Assembly: GCA_002315565.1 (NCBI GenBank)
Contig: DCHD01000030.1
Span: 426-34,989, forward strand
Direction: 5' to 3'
DNA length: 34,564 nucleotides
Source of the DNA: Solobacterium sp. UBA1761
GTDB lineage: Bacteria > Bacillota_I > Bacilli_A > Erysipelotrichales > Erysipelotrichaceae
Shown: piece after piece, positions 6,051 through 14,350 of the stretch
How the letters are laid out: each line of letters starts with the position of its first letter
Position numbering within the stretch: the stretch's first letter is position 1
Notes under the pieces: model-generated
The model's input: the letters and a program-made list of their open reading frames with translations, nothing else
Database searches by the model: none
What the model was told of the DNA's origin: nothing
Position numbers and translations under genes: made by a program

Positions 6051-8534
6051 ATGAGTAATTCAGAAAAATACAGGTTATATTGCTGCGGAAGCCGTGGCTC
6101 AAGATCAATAGAAGGAAGTAAATTCTTTACTTTCGGCGGATATACAAGCTGTTATATTCTCAAAAAAGATGATTATGCTCTGGTAATTGACTGTGGTACC
6201 GGTTTTTATGCTGCCGGAAGCATTCTTGCTGACTGCAAGAAAATCGATATTCTTTTCACTCATATGCATTATGACCATATTCTTGGTCTTTTGGACTGGG
6301 GCTCTATTCCAAGCGGAGCAACTGTCAATTACTATGCAAAATTCTCGGGCTGGTTCAGTGAAGAAACATTTGATGAATTCTTTAAAAAACCTTTCTGGCC
6401 AATAACACCTAAATTCAATATTCATGAAGCACCGGATGATGCGCTTCTTTGCAATAATGAGCTGAGCGTCACATTCCATCCGGCACCTCACCCTGATAAC
6501 TCAAGTCTTTTGACTATTGACTATCCATATAAAGGTCACAATGAAAGAATAGTTGTAATGTTTGACTCGGAAGATCCTAATTTCCTTCCTTTTGAACTGA
6601 TCTACAAATGCAATATTCTTATTTATGACGGCATGTATGATGATGTCGAATACCACAACCATATCGGCTGGGGTCATTCAACATGGCAGGAAGGCTGCAG
6701 ACTTGCTCAAAGAGCACAGTGCAAACGTCTTATTGTCACTCACCATGAACCAAAACGTACTGACATTGAACTTGACTCATTTGAAAAGAGTGCAAGACTC
6801 ATGTTTGAAAATACTGACTTTGCAAAAAGCGGACAGATATGGCAGTTTCCTCAGGAATTGGAAGAAGAACATAGCGGTCTGAAGATATCTGTAGCTGATA
6901 AGATTGGAGAATTTTTCGACAATCTGAGAAAACGCTTCTTTGATGCTCTGATAGATACTAAAAAGATGCGTCATTTCCTGCTGGTTGTTTCCTGTGTTGT
7001 ACTTGCTGCAGTATCTTTCTTTATGACTGCTGTCAATGTCATTACAAACAAGGTACCTGTTCTGTATGCGACTGCTGTATTTACTGTTCTGTGTACAGTG
7101 AATGTACTTATTCTTTTACGCGGTAAAGCACGTTATCATTACATCGCCAGAAGACTTTTCCAGGTTGAAATGTATGTTCTGGTAATGTTTTTCATCGTAA
7201 CCGGTTCTCCAGAAGGCTTCTCAGCTGTCTGGACACTGCTTATTCCTGCAGCCGGTATGCTGGTATTCGGAAGAAAAGAAACCACTGTTCTTTCGGCTGT
7301 TCTGCTTGTTTCAATGCTGTTTTTGTTCAGAACAGGTATCGGAAGATCATTGTTGATGTATAACTATACAGAATCATTCCTGCTTAGATTCCCTATGGCA
7401 TTTATTGCTTTCTATGCAATGGCTTACTTCCTTGAATCTGTAAGAAGGGCAACGCTTGATGTATTATGGAAAACTATGGAATCTCAGGAAGAACGTATCG
7501 GCAACCAGGAAGTAGAACTGAGAGACCAGTACTACGATCTGGAAAACGCCAAAAACCGTCTGGAAATGCGTAACAAGCTTCTGTCAAAGACATTCGGTAA
7601 AGTAATGCCTGATGAGATTGTTTCAAATCTTCTGGCACATGATGGACAGTTTGAATTCGTGGGCAAAAAACAGGTTGTTACTGCTTTACAGTGCGACATC
7701 CGTGGCTTTACTGTAATGACCAATAAGATGGATGCAATGTCTGTAATGAAGATGCTCAACCATTATCTTGCTGAAATGACTGAAATCATTCAGAAGAACA
7801 ACGGTACAGTCATGGAATTCATCGGTGATGGTATTCTTGCAGTATATGGTGCACCGAATGCCAATAAGAATCATGCAGATGATGCAATCGCTTCAGCGAT
7901 TCTGATGCAGAAGAAAATTGATGACATTAACGAATGGAACAGAGAACATGGCTATCCGGAAATTGAAATCGGTATCGGTATCAATACCGGTGAAGCTGTT
8001 ACCGGTGTAGTCGGTGGCGAGCAGCGACTTAAATATGATGTGGTAGGAAGAACCGTAAATATCTGCAGCCGCATTGAAACTTACTGTGCAGGTAATCAGG
8101 TTCTGGTTTCCAAAGATACTCTTGATGCAGCAGAAACAACACTGCAGATCAGAAACAGAATGTGCGTATCTCCTAAGGGACTCAATGAAATCATTACTGT
8201 CTTCGAGATTACCGGAATCTTCGGCAAATACAATCTGATAGCTGATTACAGACCTTCAGATATGAAGGAACTCGATGAAAAAGTTAAAACAAAATTCACA
8301 ATGATACATGATGAACACTGTGAACTTGAAAGCCGTGAAGGTTATGTTGTGGCAGAAAGTTCAGACGGTATGATTCTGGAAACGGAATGTGAACTTGAGC
8401 TTTACAGCAATATCAAGGTTGAATACAACGATGGTATCTTCGGTATGATTACTTCAATTGAAGATAACAGATATACAATCCGTTATACCTATGTTCAGAA
8501 AGAATGGAAGTGCAATGAGATCAGAACTGATTAG
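6051..8534 (+). CDS. MBL-fold hydrolase / membrane / class III nucleotide cyclase fusion
   Basis: This 827-residue protein has a metallo-beta-lactamase domain at 7-270, about six membrane helices at 306-462, a helical linker at 463-515, a class III cyclase domain at 540-722 and a small C-terminal domain at 740-820. The MBL metal site is complete: H71, H73, D75, H76 (HMHYDH), H147, D172 and H231/H232. The cyclase keeps both metal aspartates (D549 in CDIRGFT, D593 in FIGDG) and the Asn-Arg pair (N670, R674). At the base-specifying positions it has E589 and D663; Glu there is typical of guanylyl cyclases and Asp of adenylyl cyclases, so cAMP or cGMP cannot be decided. The MBL domain may hydrolyse the cyclic nucleotide, or act as a metal-based sensor; both are inference. 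A Nudix gene overlaps its end. Confidence 0.88.
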   Translation: MSNSEKYRLYCCGSRGSRSIEGSKFFTFGGYTSCYILKKDDYALVIDCGTGFYAAGSILADCKKIDILFTHMHYDHILGLLDWGSIPSGATVNYYAKFSGWFSEETFDEFFKKPFWPITPKFNIHEAPDDALLCNNELSVTFHPAPHPDNSSLLTIDYPYKGHNERIVVMFDSEDPNFLPFELIYKCNILIYDGMYDDVEYHNHIGWGHSTWQEGCRLAQRAQCKRLIVTHHEPKRTDIELDSFEKSARLMFENTDFAKSGQIWQFPQELEEEHSGLKISVADKIGEFFDNLRKRFFDALIDTKKMRHFLLVVSCVVLAAVSFFMTAVNVITNKVPVLYATAVFTVLCTVNVLILLRGKARYHYIARRLFQVEMYVLVMFFIVTGSPEGFSAVWTLLIPAAGMLVFGRKETTVLSAVLLVSMLFLFRTGIGRSLLMYNYTESFLLRFPMAFIAFYAMAYFLESVRRATLDVLWKTMESQEERIGNQEVELRDQYYDLENAKNRLEMRNKLLSKTFGKVMPDEIVSNLLAHDGQFEFVGKKQVVTALQCDIRGFTVMTNKMDAMSVMKMLNHYLAEMTEIIQKNNGTVMEFIGDGILAVYGAPNANKNHADDAIASAILMQKKIDDINEWNREHGYPEIEIGIGINTGEAVTGVVGGEQRLKYDVVGRTVNICSRIETYCAGNQVLVSKDTLDAAETTLQIRNRMCVSPKGLNEIITVFEITGIFGKYNLIADYRPSDMKELDEKVKTKFTMIHDEHCELESREGYVVAESSDGMILETECELELYSNIKVEYNDGIFGMITSIEDNRYTIRYTYVQKEWKCNEIRTD

Positions 8535-9084
8535 TCAGCTCACAGACTTCAAAGCATTCAACTCAGAAGAAGAAAAAGACCGTATCAATATCATCAGATA
8601 TCTTAAGGAGTCTGATGATATTTTCTTTCGTATAAATACAGTCTGTCATATGACTGCTTCAAGCTGGGTCGTGAACAAAGATCGTACAAAAGTGCTGATG
8701 TGTTTCCATAAGATTTATAACTCATGGAGCTGGCTTGGCGGGCATGCGGATGGTGATGAAGATCTTCTGAATGTGGCTTTGAAAGAAGCGAAAGAAGAAA
8801 GCGGACTTAAAAATATTGTTCCTGTAAGCAAGGATATTTTCTCTTGCGAAATACTGACAGTTGAAGGGCATTACAAAAAGGGTGAATATGTATCAAGTCA
8901 TCTTCATCTGAATGTTTCCTATCTTCTTGAAGCAGATGAAAATGAAGTACTTGTAACCAAGGAAGATGAGAATAAAGGATTAGCCTGGTTTACGCTTGAT
9001 GAAGCATTAAAAGCAAGCACTGAACCGTGGTTTGTAGAACACATCTACACCAAACTGAACAACAGATTGAGACAGTGCCGATAG
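8515..9084 (+). CDS. Nudix hydrolase
   Basis: This 189-residue cytosolic protein has a Nudix box GGHADGDEDLLNVALKEAKE followed by ESGL, fitting GX5EX7REUXEEXGU with Lys for Arg at the REU position. The N-terminal 45 residues are helical and precede the domain. Nudix enzymes cleave nucleoside diphosphates linked to another moiety; the substrate is unknown. I chose the ATG at 8515, which overlaps the cyclase stop by 20 bases with GGAAG four bases upstream; alternative in-frame ATGs further inside the cyclase gene have no ribosome site. The overlap implies translational coupling with the MBL-cyclase. A strong hairpin terminator covers its stop codon. Confidence 0.85.
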   Translation: MRSELISQLTDFKAFNSEEEKDRINIIRYLKESDDIFFRINTVCHMTASSWVVNKDRTKVLMCFHKIYNSWSWLGGHADGDEDLLNVALKEAKEESGLKNIVPVSKDIFSCEILTVEGHYKKGEYVSSHLHLNVSYLLEADENEVLVTKEDENKGLAWFTLDEALKASTEPWFVEHIYTKLNNRLRQCR

Positions 9085-9096
9085 GTACTGTTTTTC
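9072..9096 (+). terminator. Rho-independent terminator after the Nudix gene
   Basis: ACAGTGCC (9072-9079) pairs with GGTACTGT (9084-9091) around a GATA loop, followed by five T. The Nudix stop codon lies across the loop and the start of the second stem arm. Confidence 0.85.
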
Positions 9097-9128
9097 ATTT
9101 AATAAACACACGCTTACATTTTTAGTAG

Positions 9129-9134
9129 TATACT
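9129..9134 (+). promoter_or_regulatory. -10 element of the secreted repeat-protein gene
   Basis: TATACT ends seven bases before the ATG at 9142. The intervening AGAATAA holds no ribosome site, so a leaderless or one-base-leader transcript is expected. The -35 region is unremarkable. Confidence 0.5.
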
Positions 9135-9141
9135 AGAATAA

Positions 9142-12100
9142 ATGACTCTACGCATTGAAAAAAAGAGCTTTATTACTAAAGTAATAACTGCACTTGCTGC
9201 AGTGGTTCTTTTTATGTCCTTTGTTCCATCAAATAAAGTGTCTGCAGAAACTGACTGGGAATACTATTACTATCCACAATATAAAGAAGTAAAAGGTACA
9301 AGAGTTCCTGAAAACGGACTTGACGGATTCTACTATGCCTGCAGAGAAATGATCCTTCTTAAAGAAACTGATACAGTAATCGGTATAGAAGGTGAAGAAA
9401 CATGGTATCTGGTAAGCGGAAGAATAGGAATGGAACACTCTTTAACAATTAAGGGTGAAGTTCATCTTGTGTTAAGAAATGGAAGCATACTGGCAGTAAT
9501 GCCGGATGAGGTTGTAGGTACAGACAGAAATAATGTCAATGCACCTGCCGGAATTATTGTTGAAGAGGGCGATTCTCTTTATATTACTAACCAGTATTCA
9601 AAAAAAGAGTCTTATGGCGAAATATATGCAAGTGGAGCCAACTATGTAATAGATAATTCTGGTACTACAGAAATCATTTCAGGTGGTGCAGCAATCGGTT
9701 CTTCTGCTGGAAAGAAATCAGGAAAGATTGTTATCGATGGCGGAAGTGTAGAACTTCGCAGTGGTTATGATGCCGCAGCACTTGGTTCAGGTGCATATGG
9801 CGAATCCGGTGAAATCATCATCAACGGCGGTTATGTAAAATGTAATGATGGCATAAGTGAAGGTTCTGGAGCTGGAATCGGTACAGGAATTCAATACGAA
9901 AAGGATCCTGCAACTACAGAAACAATCATCATCAACGGCGGAAAAGTTTTGAGCAATGGAAAAGATGGCGGCGCAGCTATCGGTGGCGGTAAAAACTCAG
10001 GCGCATCCAAGATAATTATTAACGGTGGCGATGTTAATGCGAGGGGTGGATATAAGGCTTCTGGTATTGGCGGCGGTGAGAACGGTTTTACAGGAACTGT
10101 TGTCATCGGTGGAACTGTTTTTGCATGTAAAGATGTAGCAGATAGCGTACCGGCTATAGGAAATGGTTCTAGTAAAACAGATTCAATTATTCTTAAAGAT
10201 CATACGTATATTGGAATCAAAAGAGATCGTGTTTTATATGAATTTATTGAACCAGGCGATATAACAAAAGAATTTGATACCACATATTATGTAACTTCAA
10301 AAGGACCTCTTAAAGATATTGAGATTTCTTTTGACATGCAGGGACATGGCGTTCAGGAAGAAAAAATAAGCACATTGTCTACACTTTCATTTACTCTTCC
10401 AGTCCCTGAAGATGATGGGGATTACGAATTTGCAGGATGGTACTCTAATCCCGAATATACAGGCAAGTCCATATCTGGTAATGTCAGTTTTTCAGAAAAC
10501 ACTGTTCTGTATGCAAGATGGTATTCTGACAACGATATTAGAACTTACACGGATTTCGTGAACTTTATGTATTCTGATGATCCTGAAAGAAATGAATGTA
10601 CAATTACCAAAAGTTTTGTTTTCAAGGGTGAGATTCTTTCGGCATATGACAAGACAGTCAATATTGCTGAAGGAGTTGTGATTGAACAGTCAACGAAAAA
10701 TAACATGTTCTCAGTAAGAAATTCAACACTGACATTTAATGGAGATGGAACAATTAAAGGCTACTTTGCTTACAAAGGTACACCAAGTTTTCAGTTTATT
10801 TCGGCATATAATTCAGAAGTCATATTTAATGGAGTTAATGTCAGTGGATTTACAAGCAGTTATTATAATGAAGATGGAAACTATGGTGTAATAAAAGCCA
10901 CAAACAGTTCGATAACAATAAATAGTGGTACTTTTGCTGATTGTGGAGATGAATACTACCAGGATTATGGTGGACTTATTTATGCTAATGCTTCAGATGT
11001 AGTGATAAACGGTGGATATTTCTATGGATTAAAAGCTGTTTGTGGCGGTGCAATTTATGCTGAAGACAGTCGTGTCACAATAAACGGCGGAAAGTTTGTC
11101 AAATGTTTTTCTAAAATATGCGGTGGAGCCGTTGATGTGCTTGGCGGCAGTTTTGAAATGAACGGCGGCGAATTTGTTGAATGCGAATCAAAATATGGCG
11201 GAGCACTGGAACTTGAACAGGCATATTACGCTACAATAACCAATGGTCTTTTCTCAGGATGCCATGCAAGCGAAAGCGGTGGAGCAATAAGTATTTACAG
11301 TTCCACTCTCTTGCTTAATAAGGAAAATGAAGACGATATGATAATCATCTCTGACTGCAGCAGTGATTATGAAGCCGGAGCCATCAGTGTGTCTGGAGCA
11401 CTTCGTTTAGATGATGGCACTGCAATCTATGGCAATCATCAGGAAGAGGGCGCTGCAATATATGTTAATCAGGATTCATATGTTGCTCTTATGGGCGATG
11501 TCTATGTAAAGAATATATGCAGCGATTCTTCGCAGAAGGATATTGCGGTCTTTGAAAGCGGAACGGTTGCTCCTGTTAATGGATTTACAACTCAGGATAA
11601 GATTGCTGTATGTTCAGACAACTATGCATATATGGGCAAATACCATAAATACGACAGTAATGCATTTACGCTTTCTTATTACGATGATGAAGGTGAACGC
11701 GTTTATTATGATGGTGATGTGCTTGAAGACTTCATGCCTGGATACGGCTATCAGACAATGGAATATGATGATGACGTTATCATAATGACAAGTTACGGCA
11801 TAAGTTCTGAGCCTGAACTGAACATCAGTAATCCAGATGAATCAATGAAAGTTGAAGTTGAAGATCTGAGTGATACCGGAATCAAGGAATACTATCAGTG
11901 GTATAAAGCTGAATCATATACATCAGAATACCTGTCTATGGACAAGGAATACTATGATACATTCGATAAAGTCTGGTTTGATGAAGACAAAGTTACCTGG
12001 AACAAGTCAGATGGTTCGTTCTGTGCAGAATCCTCTGAAGGTTTCTATGCTACTTTCTATGGTCTGAAAGAAGGGCAATGTGTTGCTTTCAGAATAGATA

Positions 12101-12792
12101 ATAGTGATGAATATAATCTGAATGCCTACATTGAATCTGTATATGGTGGGAAATATTATTGTTTTGTATACAACAAAGAAAATGACATGTTTTACACAAT
12201 TATTGATGATGATTATGAAGGTGTATACAACATGACAATATATGATAGTGATTGGCAATCGTTTACCATTCGTGACCTGGCTGTTTATGATTATGGAAAA
12301 CCTGAAAAGATTGTCGGAGAAACAGAAGCGCAACTTAAGAATGTTTATCCTGGATATGAGGTTGCCTGCAAAGTTAAATTTGTAAACGAATATGGATCAA
12401 CCGGTTATATGTACAGTTATTCACATGAGTTTGAAGCAGCACTTGAAGGTAACAATCAGACTATTTCAAGAACGGAACTTAACGATATAGAATTCCATTT
12501 TGAAGCATCAGATGCGGAATTTGATTACTTTGAAGAATTTGGAGATGTCTATATTGACGGTTTAGGAAATGAACCGCTTGTTAAAAATGTTGATTATACA
12601 TTTGAGAAAGGTTCAATTAAAATTGTTCTGAGCAAAGAAATCTTATCACTGTTAGGTGATGGTAAACATACAATTTCCGTTGTCAAATCAGAAAATGGTA
12701 TCGTTTCAGCTGATTTCTCAATTACTGTGCCTTTAAAGATTATTCAGCCAGATAATGGCAGATATCAGGTAGTTAATACTGAAGCAAACTAA
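9142..12792 (+). CDS. Large secreted beta-helix repeat protein with InlB/Flg_new-type repeat
   Basis: This 1216-residue protein has a Sec signal peptide (basic N-terminus, hydrophobic 14-30, likely cleavage after VSA at 35). Residues about 180-335 and 495-810 contain many short GG-rich turns such as IIINGG and GGAI spaced about 20-30 residues apart, as in right-handed parallel beta-helices. Between them, 394-458 (ISFDMQGHG... FAGWYSNPEYTGK ... VLYARW) is a Listeria-Bacteroides (Flg_new/InlB B) repeat. The C-terminal 350 residues look like Ig-type beta domains rich in Tyr and Asp. There is no LPXTG motif or hydrophobic tail, so it is released or held non-covalently. A surface or adhesion role is likely but unproven. 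It is monocistronic and ends at a perfect palindromic terminator. Confidence 0.8.
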   Translation: MTLRIEKKSFITKVITALAAVVLFMSFVPSNKVSAETDWEYYYYPQYKEVKGTRVPENGLDGFYYACREMILLKETDTVIGIEGEETWYLVSGRIGMEHSLTIKGEVHLVLRNGSILAVMPDEVVGTDRNNVNAPAGIIVEEGDSLYITNQYSKKESYGEIYASGANYVIDNSGTTEIISGGAAIGSSAGKKSGKIVIDGGSVELRSGYDAAALGSGAYGESGEIIINGGYVKCNDGISEGSGAGIGTGIQYEKDPATTETIIINGGKVLSNGKDGGAAIGGGKNSGASKIIINGGDVNARGGYKASGIGGGENGFTGTVVIGGTVFACKDVADSVPAIGNGSSKTDSIILKDHTYIGIKRDRVLYEFIEPGDITKEFDTTYYVTSKGPLKDIEISFDMQGHGVQEEKISTLSTLSFTLPVPEDDGDYEFAGWYSNPEYTGKSISGNVSFSENTVLYARWYSDNDIRTYTDFVNFMYSDDPERNECTITKSFVFKGEILSAYDKTVNIAEGVVIEQSTKNNMFSVRNSTLTFNGDGTIKGYFAYKGTPSFQFISAYNSEVIFNGVNVSGFTSSYYNEDGNYGVIKATNSSITINSGTFADCGDEYYQDYGGLIYANASDVVINGGYFYGLKAVCGGAIYAEDSRVTINGGKFVKCFSKICGGAVDVLGGSFEMNGGEFVECESKYGGALELEQAYYATITNGLFSGCHASESGGAISIYSSTLLLNKENEDDMIIISDCSSDYEAGAISVSGALRLDDGTAIYGNHQEEGAAIYVNQDSYVALMGDVYVKNICSDSSQKDIAVFESGTVAPVNGFTTQDKIAVCSDNYAYMGKYHKYDSNAFTLSYYDDEGERVYYDGDVLEDFMPGYGYQTMEYDDDVIIMTSYGISSEPELNISNPDESMKVEVEDLSDTGIKEYYQWYKAESYTSEYLSMDKEYYDTFDKVWFDEDKVTWNKSDGSFCAESSEGFYATFYGLKEGQCVAFRIDNSDEYNLNAYIESVYGGKYYCFVYNKENDMFYTIIDDDYEGVYNMTIYDSDWQSFTIRDLAVYDYGKPEKIVGETEAQLKNVYPGYEVACKVKFVNEYGSTGYMYSYSHEFEAALEGNNQTISRTELNDIEFHFEASDAEFDYFEEFGDVYIDGLGNEPLVKNVDYTFEKGSIKIVLSKEILSLLGDGKHTISVVKSENGIVSADFSITVPLKIIQPDNGRYQVVNTEAN

Positions 12793-12818
12793 AACCTTGG
12801 AATTCCAAGGTTTTTTTT
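12791..12818 (+). terminator. Palindromic terminator between convergent genes
   Basis: AAAACCTTGG (12791-12800) and CCAAGGTTTT (12805-12814) flank an AATT loop, with eight T following. The A-run on the other side means it could also stop minus-strand transcription from the DUF975 gene. Confidence 0.9.
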
Positions 12819-12822
12819 CTTT

Positions 12823-13536
12823 TTAATAGTTGTCCAGGTCGTTATCGAACTTTTCTTTGATTGCTTTATAGAGATACATCTCTGTAAGTTCTACATAAGG
12901 TTTCACATAGAATACAGAAAGTATTCCTGCGGTCATAGCGCTTAACAGATGCCATCCGATAAATGAAAGATCAAGTACAAATGCGTTCCATTTCTGACCG
13001 TACATCATATCTTTTGAAAGCATTCTTGCTTCATGCGCAGACATATCGGGATTTTCTGCGAGAATGAATTCTACAAGTCTAAACTGATATGCCTTGATGA
13101 TACCTGGAATTACAAACAACATTGTATATAATACGATAATCAGTTTTGTTGTAAACATCTTAAGTGCAGAAGAGATGTAGTTTCCTTTTAATGAAGAGAA
13201 CATGTATCCGACTGTAGTTTCTGAATCTTCTTCACTTTTTAGAAGAAATCTTGCATATCCGACTCTGATAGGATTTCTTACCAGAATATCTACAGCTATT
13301 GATATGACAGCGATTGTAGCTGCTGCAATAAGAATGATTGATGTAAGAAGAACGAGCTGTCTGTTTGTTAAATTCAGGCTGTTTACAGATAATCCTGAAT
13401 CTGATGAGCTGTCTCTTCCTGATGAAGTAGATGCTACTGTCAGTAATGCAAATACAAATGTTGCAATGACATATTTCCAGTAGTTAGAATTGAACAACTG
13501 CTTTGCTTTTTGTTTTAGTTCCTGTCTGGTCCACAT
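12823..13536 (-). CDS. DUF975 family integral membrane protein
   Basis: This 237-residue membrane protein opens with MWTRQELKQKAKQLF and then alternates hydrophobic segments, the pattern of the DUF975 family, whose function is unknown. About five membrane segments are seen, at roughly 21-38, 63-87, 117-145, 175-200 and the region before 215; the loop VRNPIRVGYARFLL is a family hallmark. A serine-rich stretch (SSGRDSSSDSG) lies between helices one and two. A GGAGG ribosome site sits six bases before the ATG at 13536, and TATAAT (13579-13574, minus) gives a leader of about 30 bases. It is divergent from the MTA/SAH nucleosidase and is probably a single-gene unit. Confidence 0.82.
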   Translation of the reverse strand: MWTRQELKQKAKQLFNSNYWKYVIATFVFALLTVASTSSGRDSSSDSGLSVNSLNLTNRQLVLLTSIILIAAATIAVISIAVDILVRNPIRVGYARFLLKSEEDSETTVGYMFSSLKGNYISSALKMFTTKLIIVLYTMLFVIPGIIKAYQFRLVEFILAENPDMSAHEARMLSKDMMYGQKWNAFVLDLSFIGWHLLSAMTAGILSVFYVKPYVELTEMYLYKAIKEKFDNDLDNY

Positions 13537-13573
13537 AATTTACCTCCAAATGTTTACCTTTTTTAATAACGTA

Positions 13574-13598
13574 ATTATAGTATTTATTAGGTTATAAT
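13574..13598. promoter_or_regulatory. Divergent -10 elements for DUF975 (-) and mtnN (+)
   Basis: TATAAT occurs on the minus strand at 13579-13574 and on the plus strand at 13593-13598. Each is followed by a leader with a Shine-Dalgarno motif (GGAGG for DUF975, GAGGTG for mtnN). The -35 elements are weak. Confidence 0.55.
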
Positions 13599-13621
13599 TT
13601 AAAGGTGTGTGAGGTGCTTTT

Positions 13622-14323
13622 ATGATAGGAATTATCTGTGCAATGTCTGAAGAAAGAGATGCCATTCTTAAACTGATGGACAACCCTGTAGAAAAGAAAT
13701 TCATGAAGATTATGTACCATGGAACAATTATGGACAACCGTTATTATTCCGGTAAAATCGGCAATAAAGATGTTGCTCTGTTCCATTGTGGAGTTGGTAA
13801 GGTATATGCTGCAATTATTACTACACAGGTAATAAACAAGGTTAAGCCAGATCTTATCATCAATCTTGGTTGTGCCGGTTCACTTAATGAAAACGTTCAT
13901 GTGAATGATGTTGTAGTCGCAACAAGAGTTGCAGACTGGGATGTGAGCGTACCAGGATGGGAAAGAAGTATCTTTTCTGATAAGATGTCATTCGCCTGTG
14001 ATGGAAGAGTTGCCAAAGTTGCAGGAAATATTAAAGTAGATGCCAATATCTTTACCGGTTATATTGTTTCAGGCGATGAGTTTATCTATAAGAAATCTCA
14101 GCTTAATGTAATCAAAAGATATTTTGCGGATGCTCTGGCTGGAGAAATGGAAGGCTCAGCAATTGCAAATACCTGTTATGCATATGGTGTAAACTGCTCC
14201 GTTATCCGTTCAATTTCTGACGAAACACTTGTTAATGGGTCATATAAAAACTTCGATTTCAATCTGCTTAAAGTATGTGATACAGCAGCTGAAATCTGCA
14301 GACAGATTATCATTAAATACTAA
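13622..14323 (+). CDS. mtnN: 5'-methylthioadenosine/S-adenosylhomocysteine nucleosidase
   Basis: This 233-residue cytosolic enzyme cleaves adenine from methylthioadenosine and S-adenosylhomocysteine, recycling by-products of polyamine synthesis, methylation and radical-SAM reactions. The family opening IGIICAMSEERDAIL contains the substrate-binding Glu (E11), EMEGSA holds E175 and E177, and the catalytic Asp is D200 in RSISDE. The length matches E. coli MTAN. The ATG has GAGGTG five bases upstream. The gene stands alone between a divergent DUF975 gene and a convergent ABC transporter operon and ends in a bidirectional hairpin. No luxS or methionine genes are adjacent. Confidence 0.93.
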   Translation: MIGIICAMSEERDAILKLMDNPVEKKFMKIMYHGTIMDNRYYSGKIGNKDVALFHCGVGKVYAAIITTQVINKVKPDLIINLGCAGSLNENVHVNDVVVATRVADWDVSVPGWERSIFSDKMSFACDGRVAKVAGNIKVDANIFTGYIVSGDEFIYKKSQLNVIKRYFADALAGEMEGSAIANTCYAYGVNCSVIRSISDETLVNGSYKNFDFNLLKVCDTAAEICRQIIIKY

Positions 14324-14350
14324 AAAGAATAGCTTGAGCTATTCTTTTAT
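14324..14350. terminator. Bidirectional terminator between mtnN and the ABC operon
   Basis: AAAGAATAGC (14324-14333) pairs with GCTATTCTTT (14338-14347) around TTGA. T-rich flanks on both strands fit use from either side. The minus-strand stop codon of the ABC ATPase lies inside the stem. Confidence 0.85.

Noticed and set aside
9891..10106. Proline-rich minus-strand ORF
   Set aside because: It is the antisense shadow of the glycine-rich beta-helix repeats; no ribosome site or promoter.
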